Shown: positions 19,397-27,761 of the stretch, piece by piece
How positions within the stretch are numbered: position 1 is the stretch's first letter
Layout: every line of letters begins with the position of its first letter
Program-made: the position numbers and the translations under genes
The notes under the pieces: model-generated
Databases searched by the model: none
Seen by the model: only the letters and a program-made list of their open reading frames with translations
Told to the model about the DNA's origin: nothing
DNA from: Roseovarius mucosus DSM 17069
GTDB lineage: Bacteria > Pseudomonadota > Alphaproteobacteria > Rhodobacterales > Rhodobacteraceae
DNA length: 64,000 nt
Direction of reading: 5' to 3'
Assembly: GCF_000768555.3 (NCBI RefSeq)
Contig: NZ_KN293980.1
Location: 96,947-160,946 of the forward strand

Positions 19397-19429
19397 CTTG
19401 GATTCCTCCGGTGGTGTTCAAATAAAAAT

Positions 19430-19439
19430 AGACCAGTCT
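19430..19439. promoter_or_regulatory. Candidate TetR operator
   Basis: AGACCAGTCT, with AGAC/GTCT arms and a 2-base centre, sits in AT-rich DNA upstream of the tetR-like gene. It resembles the TAGACC/GGTCTA half-sites described for LmrA/YxaF-type repressors. No second copy was found nearby. Confidence 0.55.
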
Positions 19440-19517
19440 CTTATTAATTGAAAGCAGATTTTCTTCACACCCGCGTCAAGTCCGTGTGAGGAGGGGGCAA
19501 TGTCTGATCGCCGGAGA

Positions 19518-19541
19518 TTGGCGCAGCTTGCACTGCGCCAA
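19518..19541 (-). terminator. Hairpin terminator after the DUF1330 gene
   Basis: Perfect 9-base arms (TTGGCGCAG and CTGCGCCAA) flank a 6-base loop 9 bases downstream of the DUF1330 stop codon on the minus strand. There is no long T-run. Confidence 0.6.
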
Positions 19542-19549
19542 GTCCGTAT

Positions 19550-19849
19550 TCAGGCGCTCGGCCCGAGAATGTGAATTTCCATGTGCAGAAAGCTATCATC
19601 GCGCAGCGGGATCAGGTCTTGATACGCCTCTTGCTCAAAGAACGCTTTCGCGGCGGCGTGATCCGGGAATTCAAGAACCAACGCCGTGGCGGGGCTGCTC
19701 TTGCCCGCCAAGGTCTCGACAATGGGCCCCTTGAGCTTGGGTGCCACGCCTGCGGCCTTCAGCAAGGGCTGAACCGACTCGGCGTATTTTTTCGCCCCTG
19801 CGGCTTTGCCAGGGTCGGGTTTCGCGATGACGATAACATGTGCGGTCAT
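19550..19849 (-). CDS. DUF1330 family protein
   Basis: A 99-residue protein of the dimeric alpha/beta-barrel (ferredoxin-like) fold related to ABM and EthD proteins. The sequence has the DUF1330 pattern, with a C-terminal stretch around EFPDHAAAKAFFEQEAYQDLIPLR. ATG 19849 is chosen because it begins the conserved domain; frame extension upstream encodes nothing conserved and overlaps the preceding gene. It lies 19 bases after the SMP-30-like gene and is probably co-transcribed with it. Biochemical role is unknown for the family; small-molecule binding or oxidation is possible. Confidence 0.82.
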   Translation of the reverse strand: MTAHVIVIAKPDPGKAAGAKKYAESVQPLLKAAGVAPKLKGPIVETLAGKSSPATALVLEFPDHAAAKAFFEQEAYQDLIPLRDDSFLHMEIHILGPSA

Positions 19850-19868
19850 GGCTGTTTTCCTTTCGTGA

Positions 19869-20831
19869 TTATTGAAACGTTTCAGGCAATTCGATCGCAA
19901 GGATGCGGTATGGATCGGCGGGGCCGGCGCTCGGGTCGAACAGATGATCAAGTTGGCCTTCGACGACGTAAGCCGTCTTGCCAATCACGGTTGCCGTGGT
20001 GGGCACGTTCAGATCGTCCGCAATGGTGCTAAGATCGACCGCACCTTCGGAAACGGTTGCCCCCAAAAGCGCACCGCGCGCGCCTGCGTGCAATCCGCCC
20101 CCTTCGACGATGAGGAACCTACGCCCGCCCAGCGCCGTCAAACCGTCGGCGCCGTGGACCTCTGCCGACATTTTCAGATCCGTGATCTTTCCGGCCTCGC
20201 CATGAGCGCCAAGGTCGATCTGATGCAGCGTGCCGGTGTTGTAGCGCGCGACAAAAACGGCCCCGTCGTCATAGGCGATACCATTCAGATTGAACCCTTC
20301 GCCCGCGAAGCGGCTATCGTCGAGCCAAACCTCAAGCTGATTTGTGCCGGGCTTCAGGGCGTAGATACGGGGAACGAAACTATCCGTGACCAAGATCGTG
20401 CCATCGCGGAGTGCTGTAAGGTCGTTGCAAAACATGCCGCCCTCCGGCAGCGGGTAGCGGCCGGTGGGGGTGCCGGTCTCGGTGTCGAAGGCGACGAGCG
20501 CGGGAGCCGACGTGCCCGTCAGCGCGCCGATGCCCGGATCGGACGAGCAGGCAAAGGTTTGATCCCCCTCGACATGCACCCCGACCACGGTCACCAAACC
20601 GTTCGCGCCAGCGGGAGCAAATTCTGTGACCTCGCCCGTCTTGGGGGAGATCTTTGCAATACGGCCTTGTGTCAAACTGCCGACATAAAGGTTGCCGGAT
20701 GTGTCATGCGAAATGCCTTCTGGGGCGAAGCCCACGTCTGGTAAAGAAATGGTGGCATCGGCCATCGCCAGGGCGGGTAACGTCGCGGCCAGTGCGCCCG
20801 CGAGCAACAGAGGTTTGAGTGAGAGAGTCAT
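19869..20831 (-). CDS. Secreted SMP-30/gluconolactonase-like beta-propeller protein
   Basis: A 320-residue protein with a signal peptide (about residues 1-24, hydrophobic core ending in ALAMADA). The rest has propeller-blade repeats, for example GISHDTSGNLYVGSL, FCNDLTALRDGTILVTDS and NLNGIAYDDGAVFVARY, typical of SMP-30/lactonase-like domains with metal-binding Asn and Asp. It would act in the periplasm as a lactonase or sugar-binding protein, but the catalytic acid residues could not be fixed by eye. ATG 20831 starts the signal peptide; an upstream ATG at 20864 would add 11 non-conserved residues. The DUF1330 gene follows in the same operon. Confidence 0.75.
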   Translation of the reverse strand: MTLSLKPLLLAGALAATLPALAMADATISLPDVGFAPEGISHDTSGNLYVGSLTQGRIAKISPKTGEVTEFAPAGANGLVTVVGVHVEGDQTFACSSDPGIGALTGTSAPALVAFDTETGTPTGRYPLPEGGMFCNDLTALRDGTILVTDSFVPRIYALKPGTNQLEVWLDDSRFAGEGFNLNGIAYDDGAVFVARYNTGTLHQIDLGAHGEAGKITDLKMSAEVHGADGLTALGGRRFLIVEGGGLHAGARGALLGATVSEGAVDLSTIADDLNVPTTATVIGKTAYVVEGQLDHLFDPSAGPADPYRILAIELPETFQ

Positions 20832-20920
20832 AGCTTTCCTTTCCTGAAACGCTGGAAAAGACATGGGCTATGGGCGGTCGGCTTTCGCGCTGCGGATGGT
20901 CAAGCCTGCGCTTGAAACGG

Positions 20921-21823
20921 TCAATTGCGCGCGCGGTGTCGGTCCAGTGATACAAGGTCTGCGATCGGCCGTTTCTGCGTTGCGCGCAGCTCGGTCGGGC
21001 TCATGGAAAACCGGAGCCGAAACCGCTCCGCGAACCTTGATTGCGATTGGTAGCCACATTCAAAGGCGATCTGTCCAATTGGCATGTCCGATGAAATGAC
21101 ACGTTCCACCCCTTGGTTCAGGCGCGTATCCTCGAGCAGCTCTCGAAAGCCTGTCCTTTCGGATTGCAGGCGACGGCGCAATGTCCGCTCGCTCATGGCA
21201 AGGGTTTTGGTCAGATCCTTGACCGACCAATCGCGTGAAAGATCTGTCTTGAAGTGAGAGGTGATCCGTTCAGACAGGGTTTCACTGTGGGACAACAGCA
21301 GGTTTCCAGCCAAACCTTGCCGCGCCAGGATAAGCAGAATCTCGACCAACCTGTGGCGGGCTTGGGTCAGGTCCGCGGGGTAATTCTGGTCGTGGGTGAT
21401 CCAGTCTGCGATCAAGGAATAAACCTCGTTTGACCCGACGGCCTTCCACTTTGGCGTCAAGTCCCAGTCCTTCAACCTGTCTGAATACGCCTTGTCGAAC
21501 AAATCCAAGGTCTGCCGGTCAAAGACCAGGGACGCCCCCAGAAACCGGCTTTGCCCTGCTTCGGGAATGTTTTCGACGTCACATCGTATCCCCTTGGGGA
21601 GCAAAAGAACCTCTCCGGCCTGTGTGCCATAGGTTTGACGATCTGCGATGATCCTCTTTTGCCCGATAATCGGGAACATGAGCATCGGCGCGGAAATGTC
21701 CATCCTGGTGATGGTTTGCGCCTGCTGGCAGCCGTTGATCCAGAAAACCCGCGAGGTTTGGCCAGACAGGAAGGCCGTTATCATGGATTTTTCCAGCCGC
21801 GACATGATGTTGTGCTCAGTCAT
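20921..21823 (-). CDS. AraC-family transcriptional regulator (arabinose-binding-like N-terminal domain)
   Basis: A 300-residue regulator. The C-terminal two helix-turn-helix domain (about 200-290) shows MSERTLRRRLQ, IGQIAFECGYQSQSRFAERF and FSMSPTELR, the usual AraC signature. The N-terminal 180 residues fit the OruR/arabinose-binding-protein-like class used by regulators such as ArgR or GbdR relatives, with no clear effector. It is oriented with the SMP-30-like/DUF1330 operon 90 bases downstream and is divergent from the SRPBCC-sigma pair, so either could be its target. ATG 21823 preferred over the adjacent TTG. Confidence 0.9.
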   Translation of the reverse strand: MTEHNIMSRLEKSMITAFLSGQTSRVFWINGCQQAQTITRMDISAPMLMFPIIGQKRIIADRQTYGTQAGEVLLLPKGIRCDVENIPEAGQSRFLGASLVFDRQTLDLFDKAYSDRLKDWDLTPKWKAVGSNEVYSLIADWITHDQNYPADLTQARHRLVEILLILARQGLAGNLLLSHSETLSERITSHFKTDLSRDWSVKDLTKTLAMSERTLRRRLQSERTGFRELLEDTRLNQGVERVISSDMPIGQIAFECGYQSQSRFAERFRLRFSMSPTELRATQKRPIADLVSLDRHRARN

Positions 21824-22076
21824 CAATCAGTTCCCTTGTCGGTCTGAATGGTGTCCACGTATCAGTTTTTTGGCCTTGCCGGAGGTCAAAGATTGCCCTT
21901 GACCGTTTGCGGCGCAGAATTGGCCGGAGCCGGGCAGCATGACCATGCCCCTGATGGATCGCTTGTTGCCAGGTGTGGTGACAATAAAAAGTGGATCACT
22001 ATGTAACACTCTGGCGCGTCGAGACCTCTTCATAGGTATCTGCCGCAGTTTCGCGGCGGCAAACTTGGAGACCAAA

Positions 22077-22478
22077 ATGAAAAACTTCGACGTGCAATCC
22101 ATCGGCTTTACAGTCTCTGCAGAGACGGCGTTCGACTATATTTCGCAGCCCGCCAACCTGCCGAAATGGACCAACGCGTTTTCGCGAGCCGATGCCAATT
22201 CCGCTAATCTGGTGACACCGAATGGTGAAGTCTCAATCGGGTTGCAGACTGTGACCTCGCGAGAGGCGGGCAGTGTCGATTGGCTGATGACCTTTCCTGA
22301 CGGGGCCGTGGCTACGGCCTATTCCCGGATCACCCCGAATGGGGCGGATGAATCCATCTATTCTTTTGTGTTGATGGCACCTCCGGTTCCGCTCGAGGCT
22401 TTGGAAGGCGCTCTGGAGGCGCAGAAGGTCATCTTGGCAACCGAGTTGGAAAAACTGAAAGGAATTCTTGCTGCATGA
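22077..22478 (+). CDS. SRPBCC-family small-molecule-binding protein
   Basis: A 133-residue protein of the START/Bet v1-like SRPBCC superfamily: an N-terminal strand FTVSAETAFDYISQPANLPKWT, mid-region strands, and a long C-terminal helix. Such proteins bind hydrophobic ligands, act as cyclases or function in stress responses. ATG 22077 has CTTGGAG upstream and begins the domain. Its TGA overlaps the start of the sigma factor gene as ATGA, so the two are translationally coupled. The pairing suggests that the protein may sense or report the signal for the sigma factor, but this is inference. Confidence 0.75.
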   Translation: MKNFDVQSIGFTVSAETAFDYISQPANLPKWTNAFSRADANSANLVTPNGEVSIGLQTVTSREAGSVDWLMTFPDGAVATAYSRITPNGADESIYSFVLMAPPVPLEALEGALEAQKVILATELEKLKGILAA

Positions 22479-23299
22479 TCCGCTTTGATCCTGTGCAAGT
22501 GCAGGCCGCGCGACAGGGAAGTCGCGCGGCGCTGGAAGCACTTGTGAACGCTGCCAAGGGTCCTGTCTTAAACCTCGCAATCCGGATGCTCGCCCACCGG
22601 GAGGACGCAGAGGACGCCACGCAGGAAATCCTGATCAAGATCATCACCCACCTAGGGGAAGTGCGTGACACAGATCTTGCCGGGGCGTGGGCCTTTCGCG
22701 TGGCGACCCGTCATCTGTCCCACACCGCACGGCTGGGGCGGGTCGAGAGGATGCGCCTGAGCTTTGAAGATTTCGCCGATGACCTGAGCCGTGGTCAGAG
22801 AGCGCCCTCGCATCTCGAACTGACGGAGATCGAACATCAACTGGCGTTGAAGGAGGTGAAAGTGGGGTGCACTTTGGCCATGTTGGTGTGCCTGTCACGG
22901 CCTCTGCGCATGGCCTACATCCTTGGGGACATCTTCGAGATGACCGATACGGAGGCCAGTGAGATCCTGGAAATTCCGGCGGGCACCTACCGCCAGAGAG
23001 TGCGGCGCGCCCGATTGACGGTCAGCGGCTTTCTGCAATCAAATTGCAGTCTTCAATCCCGATCAGCCCCGTGCCGTTGTGAAAACCGCATCACGCCCGC
23101 GTTGCAGATGGGGCGCATTGCAAAGGGGGCGGCGCACCTGGACGGCGATCAAGTGGGGCAGAAGTCTCCGCTTGAAATCGGTCAGGATGTGGCGACGCTT
23201 GAAGCCGCGCAGCGCTCGGTTGCGATCATGCGCTCGAACCCGCAGTTCGCCTCTACCGTCCCGTCACTGGTTCACCAGGTGTTGGCCCAGATGTCGTGA
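22475..23299 (+). CDS. ECF-type RNA polymerase sigma factor with C-terminal extension
   Basis: A 274-residue sigma70-family factor. Region 2 includes HREDAEDATQEILIKI (about 41-57) and region 4 the helix-turn-helix MTDTEASEILEIPAGTYRQRVRRAR (about 152-176). The regulator then continues about 90 residues beyond the usual end, with several cysteines (C-S-L, C-R-C) shortly after region 4. No anti-sigma gene follows; instead it is coupled to the SRPBCC gene in front and faces a convergent terminator. ECF factors with C-terminal extensions are often controlled by the extension itself. Target promoters are unknown. Confidence 0.85.
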   Translation: MIRFDPVQVQAARQGSRAALEALVNAAKGPVLNLAIRMLAHREDAEDATQEILIKIITHLGEVRDTDLAGAWAFRVATRHLSHTARLGRVERMRLSFEDFADDLSRGQRAPSHLELTEIEHQLALKEVKVGCTLAMLVCLSRPLRMAYILGDIFEMTDTEASEILEIPAGTYRQRVRRARLTVSGFLQSNCSLQSRSAPCRCENRITPALQMGRIAKGAAHLDGDQVGQKSPLEIGQDVATLEAAQRSVAIMRSNPQFASTVPSLVHQVLAQMS

Positions 23300-23334
23300 A
23301 CACTCCGAAAGCGTGCCCGGCCCTCGGAGTGTTC
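23298..23334. terminator. Bidirectional terminator between sigma factor and cupin genes
   Basis: Perfect 11-base arms (GAACACTCCGA and TCGGAGTGTTC) separated by 15 bases lie exactly between the convergent gene ends, starting within the sigma factor stop codon. Confidence 0.8.
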
Positions 23335-23346
23335 GGTAACCAGATG

Positions 23347-23787
23347 CTATTCCGCCACGACGAATGTGTTGGGGCCGTCCATTTGCACCAGAATGATGCA
23401 GTCTTCGGGACCACGGCAGCGATCACCGTGGACTTCAAGCGCGGGTTGGCGGGCGTAGGACCCCGGCGTGACCACATGCTCAACCCCGTCGGTGTAGGTA
23501 TGAACCCAGGAGCCCTGTATCGCGACCGCATCATAGTTGGCATCGTGGTAATGGTCGGGGGCTTTGGCCCCGCCTTCAATCCGAACGATCATGGTGAACG
23601 GGCCCGTGTTCCAATCGCCCCAGAGTAGGCCAAAGTGGACACCTGGTGCGCCTTCGACGAACTCGATTTCATCGTAAGCACGGCTGGTGTTTTCGTCCGC
23701 CTGAACACTTCCGGCGCTCAGGGCGCCGATGGCGATGGCAGCAACAGTGATCAGCGCCGCAGTTGCGTTTTTAAGTGCATGTTTCAT
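23347..23787 (-). CDS. Secreted cupin-domain protein (DUF4437-like)
   Basis: A 146-residue protein with a signal peptide (about 1-30) and a single cupin barrel. Likely metal ligands are His in DHYHDANYD (about 78-86) and a His in the second cupin motif near VHGDR. Periplasmic. It lies 27 bases after the azoreductase gene with AAGGAG ahead of its ATG, so it ends the hydrolase-azoreductase-cupin operon. Related cupins are often found beside redox enzymes without known activity; here it may bind or isomerise a small oxidised molecule. Confidence 0.75.
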   Translation of the reverse strand: MKHALKNATAALITVAAIAIGALSAGSVQADENTSRAYDEIEFVEGAPGVHFGLLWGDWNTGPFTMIVRIEGGAKAPDHYHDANYDAVAIQGSWVHTYTDGVEHVVTPGSYARQPALEVHGDRCRGPEDCIILVQMDGPNTFVVAE

Positions 23788-23814
23788 GATAAACTCCTTG
23801 GGTTTGAGGTGCAG

Positions 23815-24435
23815 TTAATGCGCCAGTGCAACAGAGCGTTGCACGGCGGCTTTCTGGTCGCCGTCGGGGTCCGCGGTCAGAAGCGAGGGTTGGAACCGGA
23901 CGTCCGAGATTTCGGATACACCGACGAATTTCAGCCACCAGGACAGATAGGAGGCGTGGAAATCCGCCCCGTATTTGGCCGGTGCGCCGGGGGCGTAGAC
24001 GCCCGCACTGTAGAAAACGCGTGCCACTTTGTTTTCCAGCAAACCGCTGTATCCGGCCTCTGGGTCAAAACCAAACAGCAATCCCGGTTGGGTGATGAGG
24101 TCGATGTAGTGTTTCAGTTTGTAGGGGACGCCGCAGTTCCACATCGGGACGGAGAAAACGTATTCGTCCGCATCGGTAAAACGCCGGGTGATCGCGACGA
24201 TCTGGTCCCAGGCCGATTGGCCGCCTTCGTCCATTTCACCCACGCCAAAGAATGTCATCTTGGCTGCGGCTTTGTCGCCGTCGAATTCGGGCAGGTCTGC
24301 GTGCCAAAGATCAATGACATCTATTTCGACGTCGGGTTGATGGGCTTTGCGTGCCGCAAGATAAGCCTCCGTCAATTTTGAGGACTGCGAGTTTTCGCCC
24401 CGTGGCGACGCAACAATATGCAGGATTTTCGTCAT
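23815..24435 (-). CDS. azoR: FMN-dependent NADH-azoreductase / quinone reductase
   Basis: A 206-residue flavodoxin-fold reductase of the AzoR family, which catalyses two-electron reduction of quinones and azo dyes. Recognisable features are the N-terminal phosphate-binding SPRGENSQSSKL (about 10-21), the FMN-contact segment VPMWNCGVPYKLKHYIDLI (about 95-113) and a C-terminal SLL-rich tail. Two-electron quinone reduction protects against redox cycling, in line with the presumed detoxification role of the surrounding genes. Middle gene of a three-gene operon with the alpha/beta hydrolase upstream and the cupin downstream. Confidence 0.9.
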   Translation of the reverse strand: MTKILHIVASPRGENSQSSKLTEAYLAARKAHQPDVEIDVIDLWHADLPEFDGDKAAAKMTFFGVGEMDEGGQSAWDQIVAITRRFTDADEYVFSVPMWNCGVPYKLKHYIDLITQPGLLFGFDPEAGYSGLLENKVARVFYSAGVYAPGAPAKYGADFHASYLSWWLKFVGVSEISDVRFQPSLLTADPDGDQKAAVQRSVALAH

Positions 24436-24471
24436 TCTCGTTTCTCTTTCCGTTTGTTGGGGGTGCGCAGC

Positions 24472-25407
24472 TTAGCGCGCCATGAATTGAAGGATTTCAT
24501 CGCTGATTTCGGCGACATGCGTTTCCAGCGCAAAGTGACCCGCATCAAAGAGCTTCACATCGGCATCGGGCAAAAGCGCTTGCAGCGCGGACACGGCATC
24601 GAGGGTGAAGAACGGATCATTCTTGCCCCAGACCACCAAAGTGTCCGGCTGGGCACGTGCCAAATAGGCCTGCCATGCGGGGTAGCGCGCGACGTTGTCT
24701 TGATAGTTCCACAAGTATTCGAGCTGGATTTCAGCGTTGCCAGGGCGGTCCAGCCCGGCCTGGTCGTGGGACCATGCATCCGGGCTAAGATGATCGGAAC
24801 GACTTGAACCTTGGACGTATTGCCACTGCGTGACCTCGGCCTTCAGCAAAGCGCGCAGGGGTTTCTCCGTTTCGACGGTGCGGTCTAGCCAGAAAGGCGC
24901 GAACTGCGCGACTATGTCGGGATTCCACCCTTCGGCGTGGATGGTGGCGTTCTGAAAGATCAGCGCTTCCACCCGGTCCGGGTGTTCCACGGCAAGGCGC
25001 AGGCCAACAGGCCCGCCATAGTCCTGCATATACAAGGTGTAGGCGGTCAGCCCGATTTCTTGAGTAAAGGCGTCGATGGTCTGCGCAAGGGTTGCAAAAT
25101 CATAGTCATAGGCCGCCGCATCCGGCGCAGAAGACTGCCCGAAGCCCGGGTAGTCCGGCGCAATGACATGGTAGGTTTCTGCAAGTTTCGGGATCAGCTC
25201 GCGAAACATATGGGATGATGAGGGAAAGCCATGCAGCAACAGAAGTGTCGGCGCATCCTTTCGGCCTGCCTCGCGGTAGAAGATGGAAACGCCATCGACC
25301 TCCAGGGTGTGGTAGGCCGTCTGGCTTTCGTTCTGAGACTCTGCCCAAGCGGCAGAGCTGAGCAATACCGCAGCAAGGGCTGCGGCGTGCTGGGTTGGGA
25401 ATTTCAT
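24472..25407 (-). CDS. Periplasmic alpha/beta hydrolase, epoxide hydrolase/haloalkane dehalogenase type
   Basis: A 311-residue protein with a signal peptide (about 1-22) followed by an alpha/beta hydrolase fold. HGFPSSS (about 59-65) supplies the oxyanion hole. The nucleophile is Asp129 in QDYGGPVG, as in haloalkane dehalogenases and epoxide hydrolases, not the Ser of esterases. The acid is probably Asp in WGKNDPFF and the general base His in DAGHFALE. It would hydrolyse an epoxide or carbon-halogen bond in the periplasm. AGAGGAA precedes the ATG. First gene of the operon, divergent from a CGNR regulator, which probably controls it. Confidence 0.85.
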   Translation of the reverse strand: MKFPTQHAAALAAVLLSSAAWAESQNESQTAYHTLEVDGVSIFYREAGRKDAPTLLLLHGFPSSSHMFRELIPKLAETYHVIAPDYPGFGQSSAPDAAAYDYDFATLAQTIDAFTQEIGLTAYTLYMQDYGGPVGLRLAVEHPDRVEALIFQNATIHAEGWNPDIVAQFAPFWLDRTVETEKPLRALLKAEVTQWQYVQGSSRSDHLSPDAWSHDQAGLDRPGNAEIQLEYLWNYQDNVARYPAWQAYLARAQPDTLVVWGKNDPFFTLDAVSALQALLPDADVKLFDAGHFALETHVAEISDEILQFMAR

Positions 25408-25481
25408 GCGGTGTTCCTCTTGGTAACCGTCAAATGATACGTTTAATGGTTTCTTGGTGATAACCGGTAAAATGTTGTTAA

Positions 25482-25526
25482 GAAAGTTACTTTATTGTGA
25501 ACAATTGCCGGTCGGAAATAACTTTC
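25482..25526. promoter_or_regulatory. Candidate operator in the hydrolase/CGNR divergent region
   Basis: Perfect arms GAAAGTTA (25482-25489) and TAACTTTC (25519-25526) enclose a second palindrome ATTGT-GA-ACAAT (25494-25505). The nested symmetry lies midway between the divergent genes in AT-rich DNA and could bind the CGNR regulator. Confidence 0.5.
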
Positions 25527-25588
25527 AATCGGACATTTTAGAGGTTATCGTGTAGGGCTACCCCGCACCAACAAGGCGATGAGGCCAA

Positions 25589-26239
25589 ATGGCACCAGAG
25601 ACCGAGCGGCTTGCTCCAATGCTCATTGGAGACAGCCCAGCCCTTGATTTCCTGAATTCGATAGCTGCCCCAAAGGGCCTCGTGATAGATTGGCTGGAAA
25701 CCAACGCCAGTTTACTGGATTGGTTCGAGCAATCCGGGCTGTGTGAAAGGGGCGAGTTGGCGCGCCTGCGCGACGACGCGGACCCCGCAGAGATGACAAA
25801 AGCTCTGCAGGATATTCATGCTTTCCGAGATGTGTTTCGCAATTTCATCGAAGAGGCCGCTGGAAAGACGAACCCACCGGTGAGCGATCAGTTGGTGAGA
25901 GAGATCAACGCGATTCTGCTGGGCGGCACATTAACGATGCAGATCGTGCAGACCGCGCAGGATCATGTGGGCGATACGGGGGCCGCCCCGACCCACGCCC
26001 TTAGAACGCAGATCGAGTTGCGCACTCCGCGCGATCTGCTGGTTCGTGTTGCAGCGGCTTGTGCCAAGTTGATTTGCGAAGCCGATTTTTCCTGCGTCAG
26101 AAACTGTGAAGGGCCAACGTGCACGATGTATTTTCTGGACGTCAGCAAAAACCGCAAGCGGCGTTGGTGCAGCATGAGCATCTGCGGAAACCGCGCGAAG
26201 GCGGCAACGCACCGGAAAGCCAGGGCTGCGTCGTCTTAG
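25589..26239 (+). CDS. ABATE/CGNR zinc-finger regulator
   Basis: A 216-residue protein with an N-terminal ABATE (putative stress-responsive) domain and a C-terminal CGNR zinc finger (about 168-208). The finger shows the paired cysteines NCEGPTCTMYFLDVSKN and RRWCSMSICGNR, with the family's CGNR tetrad intact. Proteins of this type are proposed DNA-binding regulators of stress genes. GAGG precedes the ATG. It is divergent from the hydrolase-azoreductase-cupin operon, from which it is separated by 181 bases containing nested palindromes, and is its likely regulator. Confidence 0.88.
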   Translation: MAPETERLAPMLIGDSPALDFLNSIAAPKGLVIDWLETNASLLDWFEQSGLCERGELARLRDDADPAEMTKALQDIHAFRDVFRNFIEEAAGKTNPPVSDQLVREINAILLGGTLTMQIVQTAQDHVGDTGAAPTHALRTQIELRTPRDLLVRVAAACAKLICEADFSCVRNCEGPTCTMYFLDVSKNRKRRWCSMSICGNRAKAATHRKARAASS

Positions 26240-26470
26240 GTGCTCCGCCGGTGAGCCCCCCAATGTTGCCGCGAGGCTCGCCGTGGCAGGATGGGAAAGC
26301 ATACAGCGGCACGTGGGCGCGGCGTGGACTGGGCCATGCCAGAGAAGAACGATCACCAAGACCGAGCTTTGTCCCGGTGGGGGGTACCGCGTGTCCATGC
26401 GGTGACCGTAGTTCAAGCGTCGGGTTCCCTGTAAGGTAAACATCTAAGCCCGCCGAGCTTTCGCACCGGA

Positions 26471-27670
26471 TCATTTTGGCAAGGCTGCCAACAGCCGGGC
26501 TATCGCCTCATTCACCGTGGCGCGTGGGCAGCCCAGATTGACGCGCATGTAGCCATGGCCTTCGGTCCCGAATTTTTGCCCCTTGTCGAACCAGAGGCGG
26601 GCGCGGGTCAACATGAAGTCGTTCAATGCCTCAGCTTCAAGGCCAAGAGCCCGGCAGTCCATCCAAGCCAGATAGAGTGCCTGCGTCGGCAGCACCTGGA
26701 GATTGGTCTTGCTGTTGATTTCGGCGGCGAACTGGGCGTGGTTCGCGCGCAGATACGCGAGCAGCGCCTCCAGCCACGGCTCACCATGGGCATAGGCGGC
26801 CTCGGCGGCGACCATACCCATCACATTTACCAGAGCAAACATATTGCGGTCATACTGGCGCTTGAACTGGTCGCGGATCGCCCGATTTGGAATGAAGACA
26901 TTTGCGCTTTGCAGCCCCGGTACGTTGAAGGTTTTGGACGGCGCGGTGCAAGTGATTGCGTTCTGCGCGAACGCTTCGGACAGGCTGGCAAAGGGTATGT
27001 GGCGCAGGGCCGGGTTCAGGATCAGGTCCTGATGGATCTCGTCTGCCACGACCAAGATGTCGTGCCGGGCGCAGATTTCGCCCATCGTGGTCAAATCCTC
27101 GGCCGACCAGACATTGCCGGTGGGATTATGCGGATTTGACAGGATGAAGAGCCGCGTGTTGGGCCTGATTGCGGCCTCGAACACCGCGGCATCAAAGCGA
27201 TAGCCGGTTTCGGTGCGGGTCAGCGGGGCCGCTACCGGGCAGCGGCCATTCAACAGAACATCGTCGCGGAAATGCGCATAGACCGGCGGTTGGATCAAAA
27301 CGCTGTCGCCGGGGCTGGTGAAGCCCTGCAGGATGGTTTTGATCGCCGTAATGATACCCGATGTCTGCACGACCCATTCTGGGGCCACCTCCCAGCCAAA
27401 GCGACGCGCTTGCCAGTCTGTGACGGCCCGAACATAACTTTTGGTGGCACCGTTGGGATAGCCGAAGACGCCCTCCTGTGAGGCCTCGATCAGCGCGTCG
27501 ATCACCGGTTGCGGCGCGCGAAAATCCATGTCCGCGATCCACATCGGCAATGGATCGGCGACGGCTTGCTCTGGGGTCAGTAGCCGTTCCTGCGCGCGCC
27601 ACTTCATCGAATTGGATGCGCTGCGGTCGATTACACGGTCAAATGGGCAGGGGGCGGCATCTAGGCTCAT
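26471..27670 (-). CDS. patB: PatB/MalY-family PLP-dependent C-S lyase (cystathionine beta-lyase type)
   Basis: A 399-residue fold-type I PLP enzyme. Active-site features include NPHNPTGNVW (substrate and PLP contact, about 173-182), ADEIHQDL (about 209-216) and the PLP lysine in APSKTFN (about 240-246). Family members cleave L-cystathionine or S-substituted cysteines, giving a thiol or homocysteine, pyruvate and ammonia. ATG 27670 matches the family start; a longer frame to 27742 adds non-conserved residues through the promoter. It is divergent from a MetR-type regulator, which fits a role in methionine synthesis or sulfur recycling. Confidence 0.9.
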   Translation of the reverse strand: MSLDAAPCPFDRVIDRSASNSMKWRAQERLLTPEQAVADPLPMWIADMDFRAPQPVIDALIEASQEGVFGYPNGATKSYVRAVTDWQARRFGWEVAPEWVVQTSGIITAIKTILQGFTSPGDSVLIQPPVYAHFRDDVLLNGRCPVAAPLTRTETGYRFDAAVFEAAIRPNTRLFILSNPHNPTGNVWSAEDLTTMGEICARHDILVVADEIHQDLILNPALRHIPFASLSEAFAQNAITCTAPSKTFNVPGLQSANVFIPNRAIRDQFKRQYDRNMFALVNVMGMVAAEAAYAHGEPWLEALLAYLRANHAQFAAEINSKTNLQVLPTQALYLAWMDCRALGLEAEALNDFMLTRARLWFDKGQKFGTEGHGYMRVNLGCPRATVNEAIARLLAALPK

Positions 27671-27761
27671 GGACGGTCTCCGATACAGTGTTGACCGCAC
27701 CATAGGGGTGCAATTACATGAACAAAAATGGCTATTTCTCATTTAATTATGAAAGTTGTGC
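27671..27761. promoter_or_regulatory. Divergent patB/metR-type promoter region
   Basis: The 91-base gap holds GCACC-ATAGG-GGTGC (27697-27711) and TCAT-TTAATT-ATGA (27739-27752). The second is a LysR-type dyad only 10 bases before the regulator's ATG, well placed for autorepression. Neither is an exact match to the E. coli MetR consensus TGAA-N5-TTCA. Confidence 0.5.
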
